This document shows positions 44,765 through 56,374 of a stretch of DNA of 64,000 bases, one piece after another (positions within the stretch are counted from its first letter, which is position 1; every line of letters starts with the position of its first letter). This stretch comes from Adiantum capillus-veneris (lineage: Eukaryota; Streptophyta; Polypodiopsida; Polypodiales; Pteridaceae): assembly GCA_014529385.2 (NCBI GenBank), contig CM043961.1, positions 11,073,478 through 11,137,477 of the forward strand, read 5' to 3'. A program made the translations under genes and the position numbers. Under the pieces are notes generated by a model. That model made no database searches. It was not told the origin of the DNA and worked only from the letters and a program-made list of their open reading frames with translations.

Positions 44765-45910
44765 ACTAAGTAAACACATAGGTATAATTAGCATGGATGA
44801 CAATAACCAAGAGAGTAGAATGAACATTGATAACTTTGATTTTGCACATGAAGGTGCTAATGATGATGTCCCCCATGTTTATTAATTATCTTGTTACTAA
44901 GTTGCATCAAACTATGTGCAACCCTACTTTGCAAGCCGAAGTTACCCAACAACTTTGTGCTTATGGGATTTCCCTTCCTCTCCAAGAGGAGAGAGAGTTT
45001 AGGAGGCCTCTTGATGAGACAAAAGAAGACTCTCTCCCATAAGAGAGGAGGAATCAAAAGAACAAGAAAGAAGTGATCCCTAAGTTCCTCTAAGGATGTG
45101 GCTCCATGAAGATGGCGGTCTAGAATATCACCAACTCCTCCCAAGAGGAAACGGTCAACCCCTAGTCTTTCTCCTCGTCACTCCAAAAGGGAAGAGAGGA
45201 AACAAAGGAAGAAAAGGTCACCCTCTTCTCCTTCTTCTTCTCCTTTGTCCTCTTTCGACAAAAGATACGGCTATTCTCCTAGAGAATACAAGAGGGGAGG
45301 GCATCACAAATCATACCCTACATGATGTCAAAGATCACAAAAGCTAAAGACGTCCAAAGAGGGAGGCAAGAGTATCTCTTTCTCACCTATGATGGCACCT
45401 TTGGTGCCACCAACAAAGTATTGTCCTTCATCCAACAATTTGATGTGGCCTTTGGAGAGGAGGTCTTCACGAAGTCCTGCAAGCTATGCCATGTAGCTAT
45501 TTGCTTCCAGGAATCTGCGCATCAATGGTGGGCTAGCCTTTGTGGCAACAGCGAGGCCCCAAAGACATGGGAAACTCTACGGGTTTCCATCATGAAGCAA
45601 TTCCTTGGAAGCGATGCAAAGGACAAATTACCGAATGTCGGAGCTTGAAGCTGCTCTTCAACGAGTCTATCCACAAATATGTAGACAAGTTTTGGGATTT
45701 ACATCTCAAAGCTACATTCTTTCAAAGGATAGACTTCGCCAAACAAAAGCAACAATTTTATGCGAGATTACTATAAGAAATGGCCGAGCATGTCAACTCA
45801 CAACGGCCTAGCACTATCATCGAAGTCATCCACTAGACTATGGTTGCTTCAAGGATCAATTTCCAACAAGGGGTGAGAAGAAATTTCAAGCCCATTGAAA
45901 ACAAGGATTG
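44765..45910 (+). pseudogene. Plus-strand chromovirus gag
   Basis: NPTLQAEVTQQLCAYGISLP (44918) is the N-terminal part. A basic Ser-rich stretch at about 45150-45260 follows, then capsid (EYLFLTYDGTFGATNKVLSF, QQFDVAFGEEVFTKS, AHQWWASLCGNSEAPKTW). After a frameshift at about 45640 comes NESIHKYVDKFWDLHLKAT, then a TAA and VNSQRP. Same family as 40700-41790 on the other strand. Confidence 0.88.
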
Positions 45911-46079
45911 AAATGAAGCTAAAGGGAAGAGCAATGCTCAAAACTCTTCCCAAGGCAACACCAACACCAACAACAACAAGGCCAAGGAGAAAGGAGCTTA
46001 GAAAGGTAAAAATAAACTCTCTTCCAAAGCATTAGAGGCCTTTCGTAAAGACCATAAATTCTTTAAGTGTGGGGACCAA

Positions 46080-46529
46080 GTGGAAGTAACACACACCGAG
46101 GTGGTACATGAATGCTGTCTCACAGCTTCCATGTGGCAACAAACCTTTGGATCACATGAGTTAATGCGTATGCATGGATCTCTGCAAGGCCACAAGGTGT
46201 GCATCTTGGTAGATGACGGTGCTACTCACAATTTCATCAATTATGGATTGGTGAAAAAAATCAAATTGCCTCAAACTCTGAGTACCCACTGTTACAAGGT
46301 AGCAATGATGAATGGACATGATACCAAAATCTGGGATACTCAATGCCGAGCCGTTCCATTGGAAGTACAAGGTTACTCCACATGCTTGGATTTTCAAGTT
46401 ATGAACATGGAAAGGGCAGACGTGGTCCTTGGTAGGGAGTGGTTGCATAGCCTAGGAACATCACTGAAGCGTAGCTATGAGCACGACAGCTTGATGTTTG
46501 AATCCCATGGCGCACATGTGTTGTTGTAG
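46080..46529 (+). pseudogene. Plus-strand chromovirus protease
   Basis: A 149-residue open stretch: LQGHKVCILVDDGATHNFI carries the aspartic protease signature with Asp-Asp-Gly instead of Asp-Ser-Gly. DVVLGREWLHSLG is the second conserved block. It sits between gag and RT. Confidence 0.9.
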
Positions 46530-46555
46530 TAGAGAAGGATCTACCTTCTTCACCA

Positions 46556-47560
46556 TTGATTTGTACCATTGAGCTTATGCAGCTCGTTTCTGATAATGAA
46601 ATAGATCAAGTTTTCTTGTGTTACTCACTGTCTCATTTTGTTTCTAACATCGAATTTGTTGAACATTACTCAACGCCGCATGCTTCTCTCTCATCTCTTC
46701 CACCAATGGCTAATTCCAAACAAGCAAACATTGCTAGTGAGTTACAAAAATTATTAAAGGAATTTCAAGATGTTTTTCCTAATGATTTGCCACCAGGATT
46801 ACCGCCGACAAGATCGGTGCAACATAGCATCGATGTGGCTAAAAACCTGTCAGTAAACCACCCTACCGTATGAGTTATTCTGAAGCTGCTGAGGTGGAAG
46901 TTAGCTTATTGACTACCTTAGCAGAGGGTATATGCAACCCAGTTCTTCACCATGGACCTCTCCTATCCTATTAGTGAAGAAAAAAAGGCAGTATGCGCAT
47001 GTGCGTAGACTACCGTGGCTTAATTGCGGTTACGGTTAAGAACAAATACCCATTGCCCCAAGTAGATGAGTTGTTCGACAAACTCACTCGTGCTCACATT
47101 TTTACGAAAATAGACTAGCGGTCAGGATATCACCAAGTCCATATTCGAATTGCTGATATACCCAAAACTGCATTCCGAACACGATTTGGATACTACGAGT
47201 TCTTGGTGATGCCCTTTCGGTTAACCAATGCGTCCGCAACATTCATGACACTTATGGATAGTGTCTTGAAGCCGTACTTGGGCAAATTTGTCATCGTTTT
47301 CCTCGATGACATTCTAGTCTACAGTGCTACTGAAGAAGAACACTTACAACATCTCAGGCAGGTCTTTGAGTTGTTACGAACAAACAACTTATATGCCAAG
47401 GAATCTAAGTGTGATTTTCTGAAAGAAGAAATTCACTATCTATGACATGTTATTTTAGCTAATGGGCTATATATGGATCAATCCAAAGCGGATACCATCC
47501 GGAAATGGTCTTCTCCTAAAAATCTGGAAGAGTAACATATTTTTTTGGGATTTGCAGGTT
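46556..47560 (+). pseudogene. Plus-strand chromovirus reverse transcriptase
   Basis: LLKEFQDVFPNDLPPGLPP, then broken frames: [51 protein letters not shown], the catalytic [15 protein letters not shown], and [15 protein letters not shown] followed by TGA. In-frame stops occur at about 47116 and 47443, and in the SKADTIRKW part. Confidence 0.92.
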
Positions 47561-48090
47561 TTTATCGAAGGTTCGTTAAAAACTATGCTAATATTGCTAT
47601 TCCCATGACGGATCAACTAAAAGGCAAAGGAAAATCTTTTTAATGGGGATACGCTCAACAGCACAGTTTCGATACGCTCAAGGATGCATTAGCTACAACT
47701 CCCATACTAGCTATTGTAGATCCTCTGAAACCATTCGTTTTGGAAACGGATGCCAGTGACCGTGCTATTGGAGAAGTCCTATTACAAGACGGATTGCCAA
47801 TTGCATTTGAAAGCAAGAAGCTTAATGTAGCTCATCAGAACTACTCTACTTATGAGCGGGAACTCTATGCAATAGTGTCTGCCTTAAAAACATGGCAGAA
47901 TTATCTGTATGGTGCTCGGTTTGAGATTGTGTTTGACCATGAAAGCATCAAATGGTTTACACAACAAACGGATTTGAAGGGTCGGAAAGCCAGGTGGGCT
48001 GAGATTCTTCAGGAATATGACACCAAGCTCAGGTATCGTAAAGGTCGATACAATGTGCTGGCTGACGCTCTAAGTCGTATGCTAGAGATT
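47560..48090 (+). pseudogene. Plus-strand chromovirus RNase H
   Basis: [20 protein letters not shown], a TAA, then ETDASDRAIGEVLLQDG, PIAFESKKLNVAHQNYSTYE, REL(Y)AIVSALKTWQNYLYG and RYRKGRYNVLADALSRM. The RNase H acidic residues (D of TDAS, E of YERE, D of LADALSR) are present. Confidence 0.93.
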
Positions 48091-49340
48091 AATTCTCTCT
48101 TGTTCACGGAACTTTGTAGTGAATTTTTGGATTCTGTCAAAGGCAAATATGAGCATGATGAAGCATATTCCAAAGTGTGGAGCCATGTTCAGATGAGGGA
48201 TCCTTCTCACTCCAATGATGGTAGTGTAACGTTAACCTTCACACCTAGTTCTCCTCTATTGAGTGATGAACTACAGTGATGGAAGCATTTCACCATCGAC
48301 AATGGGTACCTACTCCATAAGGGGAGAGGTTTTGTATCGACGGACACATACATTCGGCGCCAAATTCTTTATGAATGTCATGATAGTCCAAGTGCAGGGC
48401 ACCCGGGTATTAGAAAAGCTTATGCTCTCGTACGATGACAGTTTTACTAGCCAGGTATACATGGTTTTGTTCAAGCTTCTGTCTTGCATTGCCAAAAATG
48501 TCAAGTTAACAAAGCAGAGCACCTGAAATGAGGAGGACTCTTACATCCTTTGGAGATTTCCAATGGAAAATGGGAAAGCATCTCTATGGACTTTATTATG
48601 GGTTTACCAACCATTGTACGAGGTCATGACTCGGTATGGGTGGTCGTAGACCGGTTGACTAAACTATGTAAGTTTATTCCAACTAAATTAACGGTTAAGA
48701 GACTAGAACTAGCCAAGTTATTTGTGGAAAATCTATACAAATTGTATGGTTTGCCAAGTAACATTCTCAGTGACTGTGATCCCAAGTTTAGCAGTCACTT
48801 CTAGAGGGTTGTGTTTAAATGATTGGGTACACAACTGAACCTCAGTACAGCCGATCATCCAAAAACAGATGGTCAGACTGAACGAGTTAACCAAGTGCTA
48901 GAGGATATGCTAAGAGCATACGTCAGTAAAAAACAGTCAGACTGGGAAGAATACTTACCTATTCTCAAGTTTGCCTAGAAAAGTGCTAAGCATGTCACAA
49001 CTGGATTTAGTCCTTTCATGTTCATGTATGTGTTTCAACCTAGGTCACCTGTTATGGTGGGGTTGGCAACCAAAAAGCTCCAACAGGTTAAGGATTTTCT
49101 CCAAGACCACATGGATATGCTGAAACTCATTCGTCAGAATGTCCGACAAGCATAGGATCGGTATAAGAAGTATGCTGATGAGAAATGTAGGGCAAGTTAC
49201 CTTCGAGGAAGGGGAGGAAGTATTTTTACGTGTGCCATAACATTTAGAAAGTCTAAAAACTGGGCCAACACCTAAATTATCTCCCCGATATTGTGGGCCT
49301 TTCAAAATACTCAAGCGAGTAGGTGATCGTGCCTACAAAT
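48091..49340 (+). pseudogene. Plus-strand chromovirus integrase
   Basis: Finger part CHDSPSAGHPGI near 48375 (frameshifted), then SISMDFIMGLPTIVRGHDSV (first Asp), VDRLTKLCKFIPTK, GLPSNILSDCDPKFSSHF (second Asp), a TAG for the expected Trp, another stop, then [19 protein letters not shown] (catalytic Glu), [13 protein letters not shown], and the GPF region at about 49297. At least five stops. Confidence 0.92.
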
Positions 49341-49342
49341 TA

Positions 49343-49675
49343 TTGCTACTTGCACATTCTCGTATTCATCCGGTGTTTCATGTAAGCCGTTTACGTAAGC
49401 GGTTACATGGGGGTGACAATGTCATTGACCAACAGATTTTGGTTGATTTCATTGAACCTCCTACCTTACCGCATGAACCTGAACGTGTTCTCGATTATCA
49501 TGAGTTGCATACACGTCAACAAGCCTTAATCAAGTGGAAAGACCAACCTGAGGAAGGTGCCACTTGGAAAAACATTAGTGTTCTTAAGAAGAAGTTCCCC
49601 ACTTTTGTTTTCGAGGAAAAAAACTCTTCTGAAGGGGGGAGTTATGTCAGGACACCGGCAAGGCGGTTGGACTAG
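49343..49675 (+). pseudogene. Integrase C-terminus with chromodomain-like tail
   Basis: HPVFHVSRLRKRLHGGDNV followed by ERVLDYHELHTRQQALIKWK and PEEGATWKNISVLKKKFPTF, a chromodomain-like module at the pol end. Confidence 0.88.
49631..49641 (+). other. Polypurine tract
   Basis: GAAGGGGGGAG precedes the LTR start TGTCAGGACACC at 49645. Confidence 0.8.
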
Positions 49676-49869
49676 ACAAGGGCAAGGCCGGGCTAGGCAG
49701 TGTGGAAAGGGAGTCCAACTAGGGCAAAGAGCCAGGGGCCATGCTATATAGTTGGTGGTTGGGTGGTGGACTCTTAGGTTCTAGTTCCCCTTGTCTAACA
49801 AGGAGCATGATGTCTTTATCTTGTTTGACTGTACGCTTTGTCATACATGTCAAAGGCTAGGAACTTGCT
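49645..49869 (+). repeat. Partial 3' LTR of plus-strand chromovirus
   Basis: Begins TGTCAGGACACCGGCAAG and is cut after 225 bp by the Athila-like LTR. Its other part is not seen after 60600. Confidence 0.65.
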
Positions 49870-50031
49870 TGTGCACTATGTGCGATCCTCAAAAGGCTGC
49901 AAACACACAGTTAGAGAATCCTAGCAAGCTCAAAGAACAATGGTGTGTCACTCACCTCTGAATGCTACCTACTACAAAGCAGAAGAAGCTACCGCCAATG
50001 CCACACTCTACGCCGCCGATGTCGTCGCAAT

Positions 50032-50117
<86 letters not shown>

Positions 50118-50419
50118 GCATACATACACACATAGAAGGAGAAGGAGATAGAGATGGAGCAAGAGAACTTCTTAGCTTACACCTTAGAGAATGAGGATTT
50201 TTAGGTCAAATGGACATTTTATAAGAGTTTGGCCCATTCACAAATGGGCGTCCACAGTGGCCGATCATTGCACAACAGCTGTAAAAATAAGGTAAGTGGT
50301 GCACCTCTCATCGGCGATCACCTACACACCTATTGGACCAACAATCCCAATCCCTGACTCTACCAAATAAAATAATACGGCGTCCGTCGTAGGTGATAGG
50401 GTGTCCGTGAGGGTTAACA
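49870..50419 (-). repeat. Athila-like 3' LTR (550 bp)
   Basis: Reverse complement begins TGTTAACCCTCACGGAC and ends ATAGTGCACA. About 80 per cent similar to the LTRs at 7512 and 35451 by eye. Confidence 0.88.
50033..50116 (+). repeat. (CT)n microsatellite in LTR
   Basis: About 84 bp of CT at the position of the GA run in the other LTR copies. Confidence 0.97.
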
Positions 50420-50435
50420 TGCCCCCCTTCCTTAT
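50420..50435 (-). other. Athila-like polypurine tract
   Basis: The minus strand reads ATAAGGAAGGGGGGCA directly before the LTR. Confidence 0.88.
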
Positions 50436-51849
50436 GTAGATTTCATCCTCGGAAGCTATTGAGTTGAAGCTTGTTCATCGAGGTGGAAGAGCATTTGAGA
50501 TGAATGTCCTTAGCCTTCATCAGTCAATTGGCACAATAATTGCATTCTCATATACAATTAAAAATCATATGCAGTTGTAGGTAGACAAATTGCTTGATAA
50601 CAAAATTTTAAACAATTTGTCAGTAATAAACATTAAATTGTAATATAATCAAACGCATAAATATTTGTAAAGGTCAAAAACTAAACAAGTCTAGGGTCAC
50701 TAATTTAACGGTCGAAAGGCACTAGAGGTCAACTATTAATACCATGCGCAAGCTTCTCAATTTTCTCTGGTCAGTTAAGTTGTTTAATCGCGTGTCCGAG
50801 GGTTGACTAGAGTCTATACCTAGAAGACCTTGTATTTAAGCTCATGAAATCATCACCTGACTTATTTCCTTTTCTTTGACCCTTCAAAGTCTTTTCACAT
50901 TGATTCAATTTTGATGTGTGTGCTTATTTTGTATGCCTTGGACTTTTTTCTTTTCAAGGAAAAGCGCCAACACTGGGAACCTCTAGGTGATACATGTGAG
51001 TGAAGTACCAAATCAAGCTGAGATTTCTCTTCCAGCTTAAGATTTACATTGTGGCACTTTTGATTTTTTTGTTTGTTTGGCATTTTAATTTTGTAACTTT
51101 GGGGGGTCATATAACATTGTTACCCTCCCCGGGCTCATCACACTAGTAAAATTTCTTTACAATACTTAAGCTAAAGGTCAATAGGGACTAAGTCCACTAG
51201 AAATCCCTAGTACATTGCACACAATGCTGCCTAAATCGGATTAAGAACCTAAAGTAACCATTGATTATTAGGAAGGCATTCCCCACGGTATTAAGAGAAG
51301 ATCTCTAACTCCTACCTTGGTCAAACTAGCTTAGTCAGACTGCTTGATTTTGAAACCTAGACAAGGAATTATGATAGAAAATTATATAGAATCTAATGTT
51401 TAATCTTTAAAAATGTGTGGAATATTATGCTACCAATCACAATTAAAGTAGACAAACATGGATGTAAAAAAATACAAGGGGCAATGCTAATGAACAAGAA
51501 ACACCTGTTCGTGTTGATGATCACGCTTGATTCGAAGAGTGAACGAGAGAAAGACTCCATAAAGGTCCAAATCCAAAAAACAACAACACATTTGTGTACA
51601 TACCAGAAAACACAAATAATACCTCTAGGAGGCACATTAGTGGGAAGAGGCACCATCCCTTATTGAACACAATCAAACAACATAAGGAACCCTAACCTAA
51701 TTATTTGCACTCCTCCGAGAGAGTCAAGGGAATAGGATATTCTAAAGATTAGGGGGGAACCCTAAGGCTAAACCCCTATCCTTGTCATCATCAAGATAAA
51801 CAAAGTCATCATCCGTGAGACCATATGCGCCATCCGTGTAATCATGTAA
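50436..51849 (-). other. Athila-like 3' non-coding region
   Basis: Matches 34200-35437 in reverse over most of its length; no coding signal. Confidence 0.7.
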
Positions 51850-52185
51850 CTATTCTTCATCATTAGAGGCACAAATGTTTACTAAGAATATTACTAGATG
51901 CCTATAGTCATCTTGGTCAAGAGGATAGTCTTGTGTGATTGGGGTTGCGTCCTCTACTAAGTATGGATCTATTGTGGACAAGAGACGTATCAACCATTCT
52001 AATTCCTCAAAATTCCTCTCACGCGCTAGCGTACCTACCAAATTCCATTCACATGCAAGCACCGGGTAGACTATGTGAAACACTTGTGCAAAGTAAAGAG
52101 AGTAGCTCTCACCCAAGGTAGGAGTGGATGACTCTATCATACTAGCCATATCTGTACACACAAATAGATGATGGTTAGAGTGCAA
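51850..52185 (-). CDS. Unrecognised 111-residue ORF in 3' region
   Basis: An open stretch with good composition (VFHIVYPVLACEWNLVGTL, ELEWLIRLLSTIDPYL, acidic end). It is absent from the sister copy at the same place (34040-34200). No family recognised; it may be part of a longer lost ORF or chance. Confidence 0.3.
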   Translation of the reverse strand: MHSNHHLFVCTDMASMIESSTPTLGESYSLYFAQVFHIVYPVLACEWNLVGTLARERNFEELEWLIRLLSTIDPYLVEDATPITQDYPLDQDDYRHLVIFLVNICASNDEE

Positions 52186-52235
52186 ATATTATAAGGATCG
52201 TGTCAAAAGGTTGTGTCCTTGTGCGTAATGTGTTT

Positions 52236-53060
52236 TTATGATTTTGTGTTATGTATAGAACTCGTAGGTTTCCATTTTATTTTGGGTGGCTCTTGCTCTT
52301 TTACTCTTTTATTTTTCTCTTGTGAATATAAGGCTTTATATATACATTCCCTAAGATTGGAGAGTGAGAGATCAGGGGGGAAGGTTAAGAGGGGAGTGAG
52401 TGAATGATGACTATCAACAAACACTCCCCCCTTTCTTGGGTAGATCATACCTTTTGAAATGTTGTCGTCACCTTTTGAAACCAATTGTTCCAAGTTGTTA
52501 TGGGTGAAGGCTTTGACCAATAGTTTTTGATCGCCCTATGCATTTCATCTAGTTGCAAGGGTGGTAAGGTACTCTTCCATGATTTTATTTACAGCGTTGT
52601 TGTAGGTGGTGAACTTACAATGGGAGGTGCAAACTCTTCCTTGTTTATATGGATATGTACAATGGTAGGTGGAGGTTGTGTCGAAGCTTATATTTCTGTA
52701 TAGATACTACATGAAGAGCAAGAAGCTTCATTTGACTTCCTTGTTCCTAAGCTAGGTGGAACAAATCGTTCTTTCTTCAGTACCCAAACTAGCACTAAAG
52801 CAAGTGTGTAGCATTCTGTGATTTTTTCCTTTCCGCGATTGTCAATTCATTTTGGGCCTACAGGATTGGGCATGGGCAGGTGACAGGTAAGAGCACAATT
52901 TACATTTTGGCACCCAGATTTGATCATTTCCTTCATAGTAGCCTTGGGCTTCCAATAGTTTTGTAGGAATCCAACACAATGCTTCTTTACATTTCTTAGG
53001 GCAAGTGGGACGTCTCTCACCATGCTCCTGTCTTTTAGCACTAGCTATGGTTGCTAAAGA
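52236..53060 (-). pseudogene. Athila-like conserved tail ORF
   Basis: From about 53117: KTHPNITKKTYKWIPKASLA, CPKKCKEALCWIPTKLLEAQ, YYEGNDQIWVPKCKLC; after breaks, a last piece (52520-52236) with MIYPRKGGVFVDSHHS. All parts match 33184-34037 on the plus-strand copy. Function unknown; the conserved Cys/Lys/Trp pattern suggests a real protein part. Confidence 0.6.
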
Positions 53061-53620
53061 AGCTTTAGGGATCCACTTGTATGTTTTCTTTGTTATATTA
53101 GGATGAGTCTTGTGTGTCTCAAGCTTTATTTCAACTACAGAAGTTGAAGCTCTAGAGAATTGGGCTATGGGGACATATGGTTCAACCGCTTGGACATGCA
53201 ATGTTTTGGGTTTTATTTCCTTAAGAGGCAATATCTCAGGGACTATGGCTTGAGTGACAGGGCTAAGAGTTGGTTTTTGCATTGTGACACCCCTAGTCTC
53301 CCAATCTATAGTGCATTTGGTGGCTATCATCCACGTGCATCCTAGGTTTATATTACCCTCCATAGTTCCAGCAGGCATGACCAAAAAGTTTTGAGCTACA
53401 ACCTCGTTGTCATAACTGACAGAAGTGTGTCAGATTCCAAAAATTGTGGTTTTTTTCTTGTTGACACCCTTGACTTAGATAATACTCTCAGATAGAGATG
53501 GATTCGCTAACTGACACCACACACCATATGATAGCAGATTATACTTAGCACTTGTGTCCAATAAGGTGTTATATAGCACTTTTCCATAGGTGCTATTTAG
53601 CTCAATAGGATATCGTAGAG
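53061..53620 (-). pseudogene. Second retropepsin-like domain after integrase
   Basis: Minus-strand reading: YPIELNSTYGKVLYNTLLDT, then SAKYNLLSYGVWCQL; the Asp-Thr-Ser at the active-site place is followed by the usual hydrophobic turn and Trp. After a stop and KGVNKKKTTIFGI comes AQNFLVMPAGTMEGNINLGC and TWMIATKCTIDWETRGVTM, which fits the flap-to-end part of a plant retropepsin (PAG, hLG, W, DW..R). It is separate from the gag-side protease at 57598-58536. Frames are broken. Confidence 0.6.
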
Positions 53621-54426
53621 GTGTATCAGAGTCCAACCAATCATCCTCTATCTCAACGTGGAATGCATTTGTAACTCCCAGGTTGGCCTCTCGTTGGCGT
53701 CTTATACGTTGTTGTCGCTCCTTAGCCATAGCTTGAGCTTGTATCTTCTTCAACTCGTCTTGTGCCTTGGCTACCTTTTCTTGATGGATGGCACATAGCT
53801 CCTCTTGGCTTAAAGAATCATAGTATCTTTTAAATCTACCCCCATTGAGAAATCCAATGGTTTCTACTCCATCAAGAGTTTCGACCCAAATGGTACCTTG
53901 TGGGGTGATTTTGTATACTCTATATGGTCCTTTTCCCGCATATTTCAACTTTTTCTTCTTGTTACGCACTCCATATATAAGGACTTTATCACCAACATTG
54001 ATATCTTTGTCCTTTAGATGACGGTCAAATTATTTCTTCCTCCTATCTTTCTCCACAAGTGTGTTGTGCATAGCCAATTGCCTTTCTTCATCTAACCTCT
54101 CAAGGATATATAAGCGCTCAACTAAAGGGTTACCATCCTAGCCTTCTTGTGAAGCTACATGCAAACTAGGAATTACAAACTCCCATGGCATAACTGCTTC
54201 TTGGCCATATACCATTTTGAATGGTGTACAATTAATAGCCACTTTGTAAGAAGTACGATAAGCCCATAGAGCTCAAGTCATCTTCAAATCCCAATCTGTG
54301 CAATGAGCTGTTTTGGTCAAGATAGGGATTAAGGTCTTGTTGGTACTCTCAGCTTGGCCGCTTGCTCGTGGATAATAAGGTGTGGACTTATGGTGAGCTA
54401 TCATGAAGTGGTAGTGAGTTCTTTTA
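53621..54426 (-). pseudogene. Athila-like integrase C-terminal region
   Basis: GPYRVYKITPQGTIWVETLD and FLNGGRFKRYYD (the C-terminal DNA-binding part), then a long coiled-coil stretch (EKVAKAQDELKKIQAQAMAK). Between 53990 and 54420 the frame is broken but integrase wording remains (for example AYRTSYKVAINCTPFKMVYG, the conserved YRTxxK...TPFxxVYG block). Confidence 0.8.
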
Positions 54427-55208
54427 TCACTCCATTATAAAATGAGTACCATTGTCACTCACAATCTCAAATGGACAACCAAATCTTGTAATAATGTTCT
54501 CAAAGAGAAACTTGGCAGTTGACCTTGCATCAGCCTTACGTGTCACCCTGGCTTCCGCCCACTTTGTCACATAGTCAGTGGCAACGATAATATATTGAGA
54601 TTGAGTGCTACGAGCTGCCGGACTAATTGGGCCTACAAATTCTAAACCCCATTTTTCAAATGGTTGAGTCACTTTAACAGGATGTAAGGGCATTTTATCC
54701 TTTCGTTGTGTGATCTTGTAACATTGGAATTCATCACATCCTTTTGTAAAAAGTGATGCATCCTTGAATAAGGTAGGCCACCAATAGATTGATTGCAACA
54801 CCTTCTAGCAGTTAGTTCCCCTGAGAAATGTCCTCCGGCTATACCCATGTGGGCTTCTTGTAGTATGTATAAATACTTCCCCTTACGGGCACAACGTCTA
54901 AGAATATCGTCCTTCCCTAGCCTGTAGAGAGTTTTTGCAATGAGAGAATAAGGTTCACATTCTTTTAACAATTTTTGAGCTATATCCTTACAAACTTCTT
55001 TGGGTGGAAAACCATTAACTAGAAAGTTCACAATCTTCTCACTCCATTCAGGCATGGTCTTAACTAGAAATAAGGAAGTATCGAGAAATTCATCATCGAC
55101 TCCAGTAGGGGCTTCACCATTGGGTATGAAAGACAAATGATCCGTCATGACATGTCTTTTACCAGGTCTCACCATAACGGTAAAATCAAACTTAAGGAGA
55201 ATTAACAA
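54427..55208 (-). pseudogene. Athila-like integrase zinc finger and core
   Basis: DILRRCARKGKYLYILQEAH, GIAGGHFSGELTARR (His pair of the finger), SIYWWPTLFKDA and CDEFQCYKI (Cys pair). Core: KWGLEFVGPISP (Glu where the first catalytic Asp is usual), VATDYVTKWAEA, IVSDNGTHF (second Asp). One frameshift lies between the two halves at about 54800. Confidence 0.9.
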
Positions 55209-55573
55209 CCATCATGTAATTCTTCCCGTGGAACAAAGTTTATTTACTAGATACAACAAGGCTTTATGATCCATATAAAAAATAAACTTGTTGGCAAGAA
55301 GATAGTAGCAAAATTTTTTCACTGCATAAATCATAGCTAAACCCTCTCGCTCTGTAGTGGTGTAGTTTCTCTCAGCATCATTCAATTGACGACTTGCAAA
55401 GCTAATGGGTAGTCTAGTTTATGTTCTCCTGGTTGAGCTAGAACACACAAAATAGCAAAGTTTGATGCATCAATATGCACATGGAGAATTACATTCCAAT
55501 TGGTCGCTCGTAAAATGGAAGCACTTGTTAAGGTCTTTTTTAATGACTGATAAGCATGGTCACACTCCGCAGT
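55209..55573 (-). pseudogene. Athila-like RNase H, badly broken
   Basis: Short readable pieces in changing frames between RT and integrase (for example LHVHIDASNFAILCVLAQPG near 55450, KFCYYLLANKFIFYMDHKAL near 55290). Order and wording fit RNase H. Confidence 0.75.
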
Positions 55574-56374
55574 TCAGTGGAACTCAATAAGAAGCTTGTA
55601 CAAAGGAAGAGCTATCTTGGCAAATTTTAAAATAAATTGCCGGTAATAATCAACATGGCCCATGAATCTTTGAGCTCCTTTATAGTTCGTAGGCGTTGGA
55701 ATTTTTGCAATGGCTTTAATTTTGCTCTCATCTGTGGAAATCCCATTTTTGGACACTATATGTCCAAAAATGACTCCATTTTTAACCCAAAATTGGCATT
55801 TGAAAGGGTTTAAGGAGATGCAATACAATCTGCACTTCTCAAACACTTGTCATAAAACATGATAGGTGTTCTTTCCAAGAAGAATAAACACAAATTTCAT
55901 ACAAGAAAGCTTCACAAAACTCCCTCAAATATTCTCTAAAGGCAGTATTTATTAATCTTTGGAAGGTAGTAGGAGCATTGGTTAAGCCAAAAGCCATAAC
56001 ACAAAATGAGAACACTCCAAATTCGGTTATAAAAGCTGTTTTAGCTTGGTCCTCTAGTGCAGTTGTGATTTGATTGTATCCAGAGTGCCCATCTAACAAG
56101 CTATAAGCCTTCTTTCCTACAACTCTTTCAAGCGCATTTCTGAATATGGCAAGGGGTAATAATCCTTCCTAGTGGCGGCATTAACCTTCTTGAGATCCAT
56201 ACACACTCTGAGTTTCCCATTCTTTTTGGGCACAATCACTATTCGAGACATCAATTTTGAGTGCTCAATAGGGTATATGAATCCGCATTTCACAAAATTT
56301 TCAATCTCTTCTTGAACGATCTTTGCATACTTAGGATTCATTGGGTAGGGTCGTTGCTGAACTGGTTTAGCCAT
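55574..56374 (-). pseudogene. Athila-like reverse transcriptase, catalytic box lost
   Basis: KPVQQRPYPMNPKYAKIVQE, IVIVPKKNGKLRVCMDLKKV, DYYPLPYSEM; after a frameshift LDGHSGYNQITTALEDQAKT, FCVMAFGLTNAPTTFQRLI. The FLDDFCVYS box reads FLYEICVYS, so both catalytic Asp are gone. Then KCQFWVKNGVIFGHIVSKNG and a connection part. Inactive. Confidence 0.9.

Larger units (their letters stand above)
44090..49869 (+). mobile_element. Plus-strand chromovirus-type Ty3/gypsy element, decayed
   Basis: Order: LTR end, primer site, gag, protease, RT, RNase H, integrase, chromodomain-like end, polypurine tract, partial 3' LTR. At least a dozen in-frame stops (mostly TAG) and frameshifts. Gag is closely related to the minus-strand chromovirus gag (both have IHKYVDKFWDLHLKA). 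The 3' LTR is cut at 49869 by the Athila-like LTR. Confidence 0.9.
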
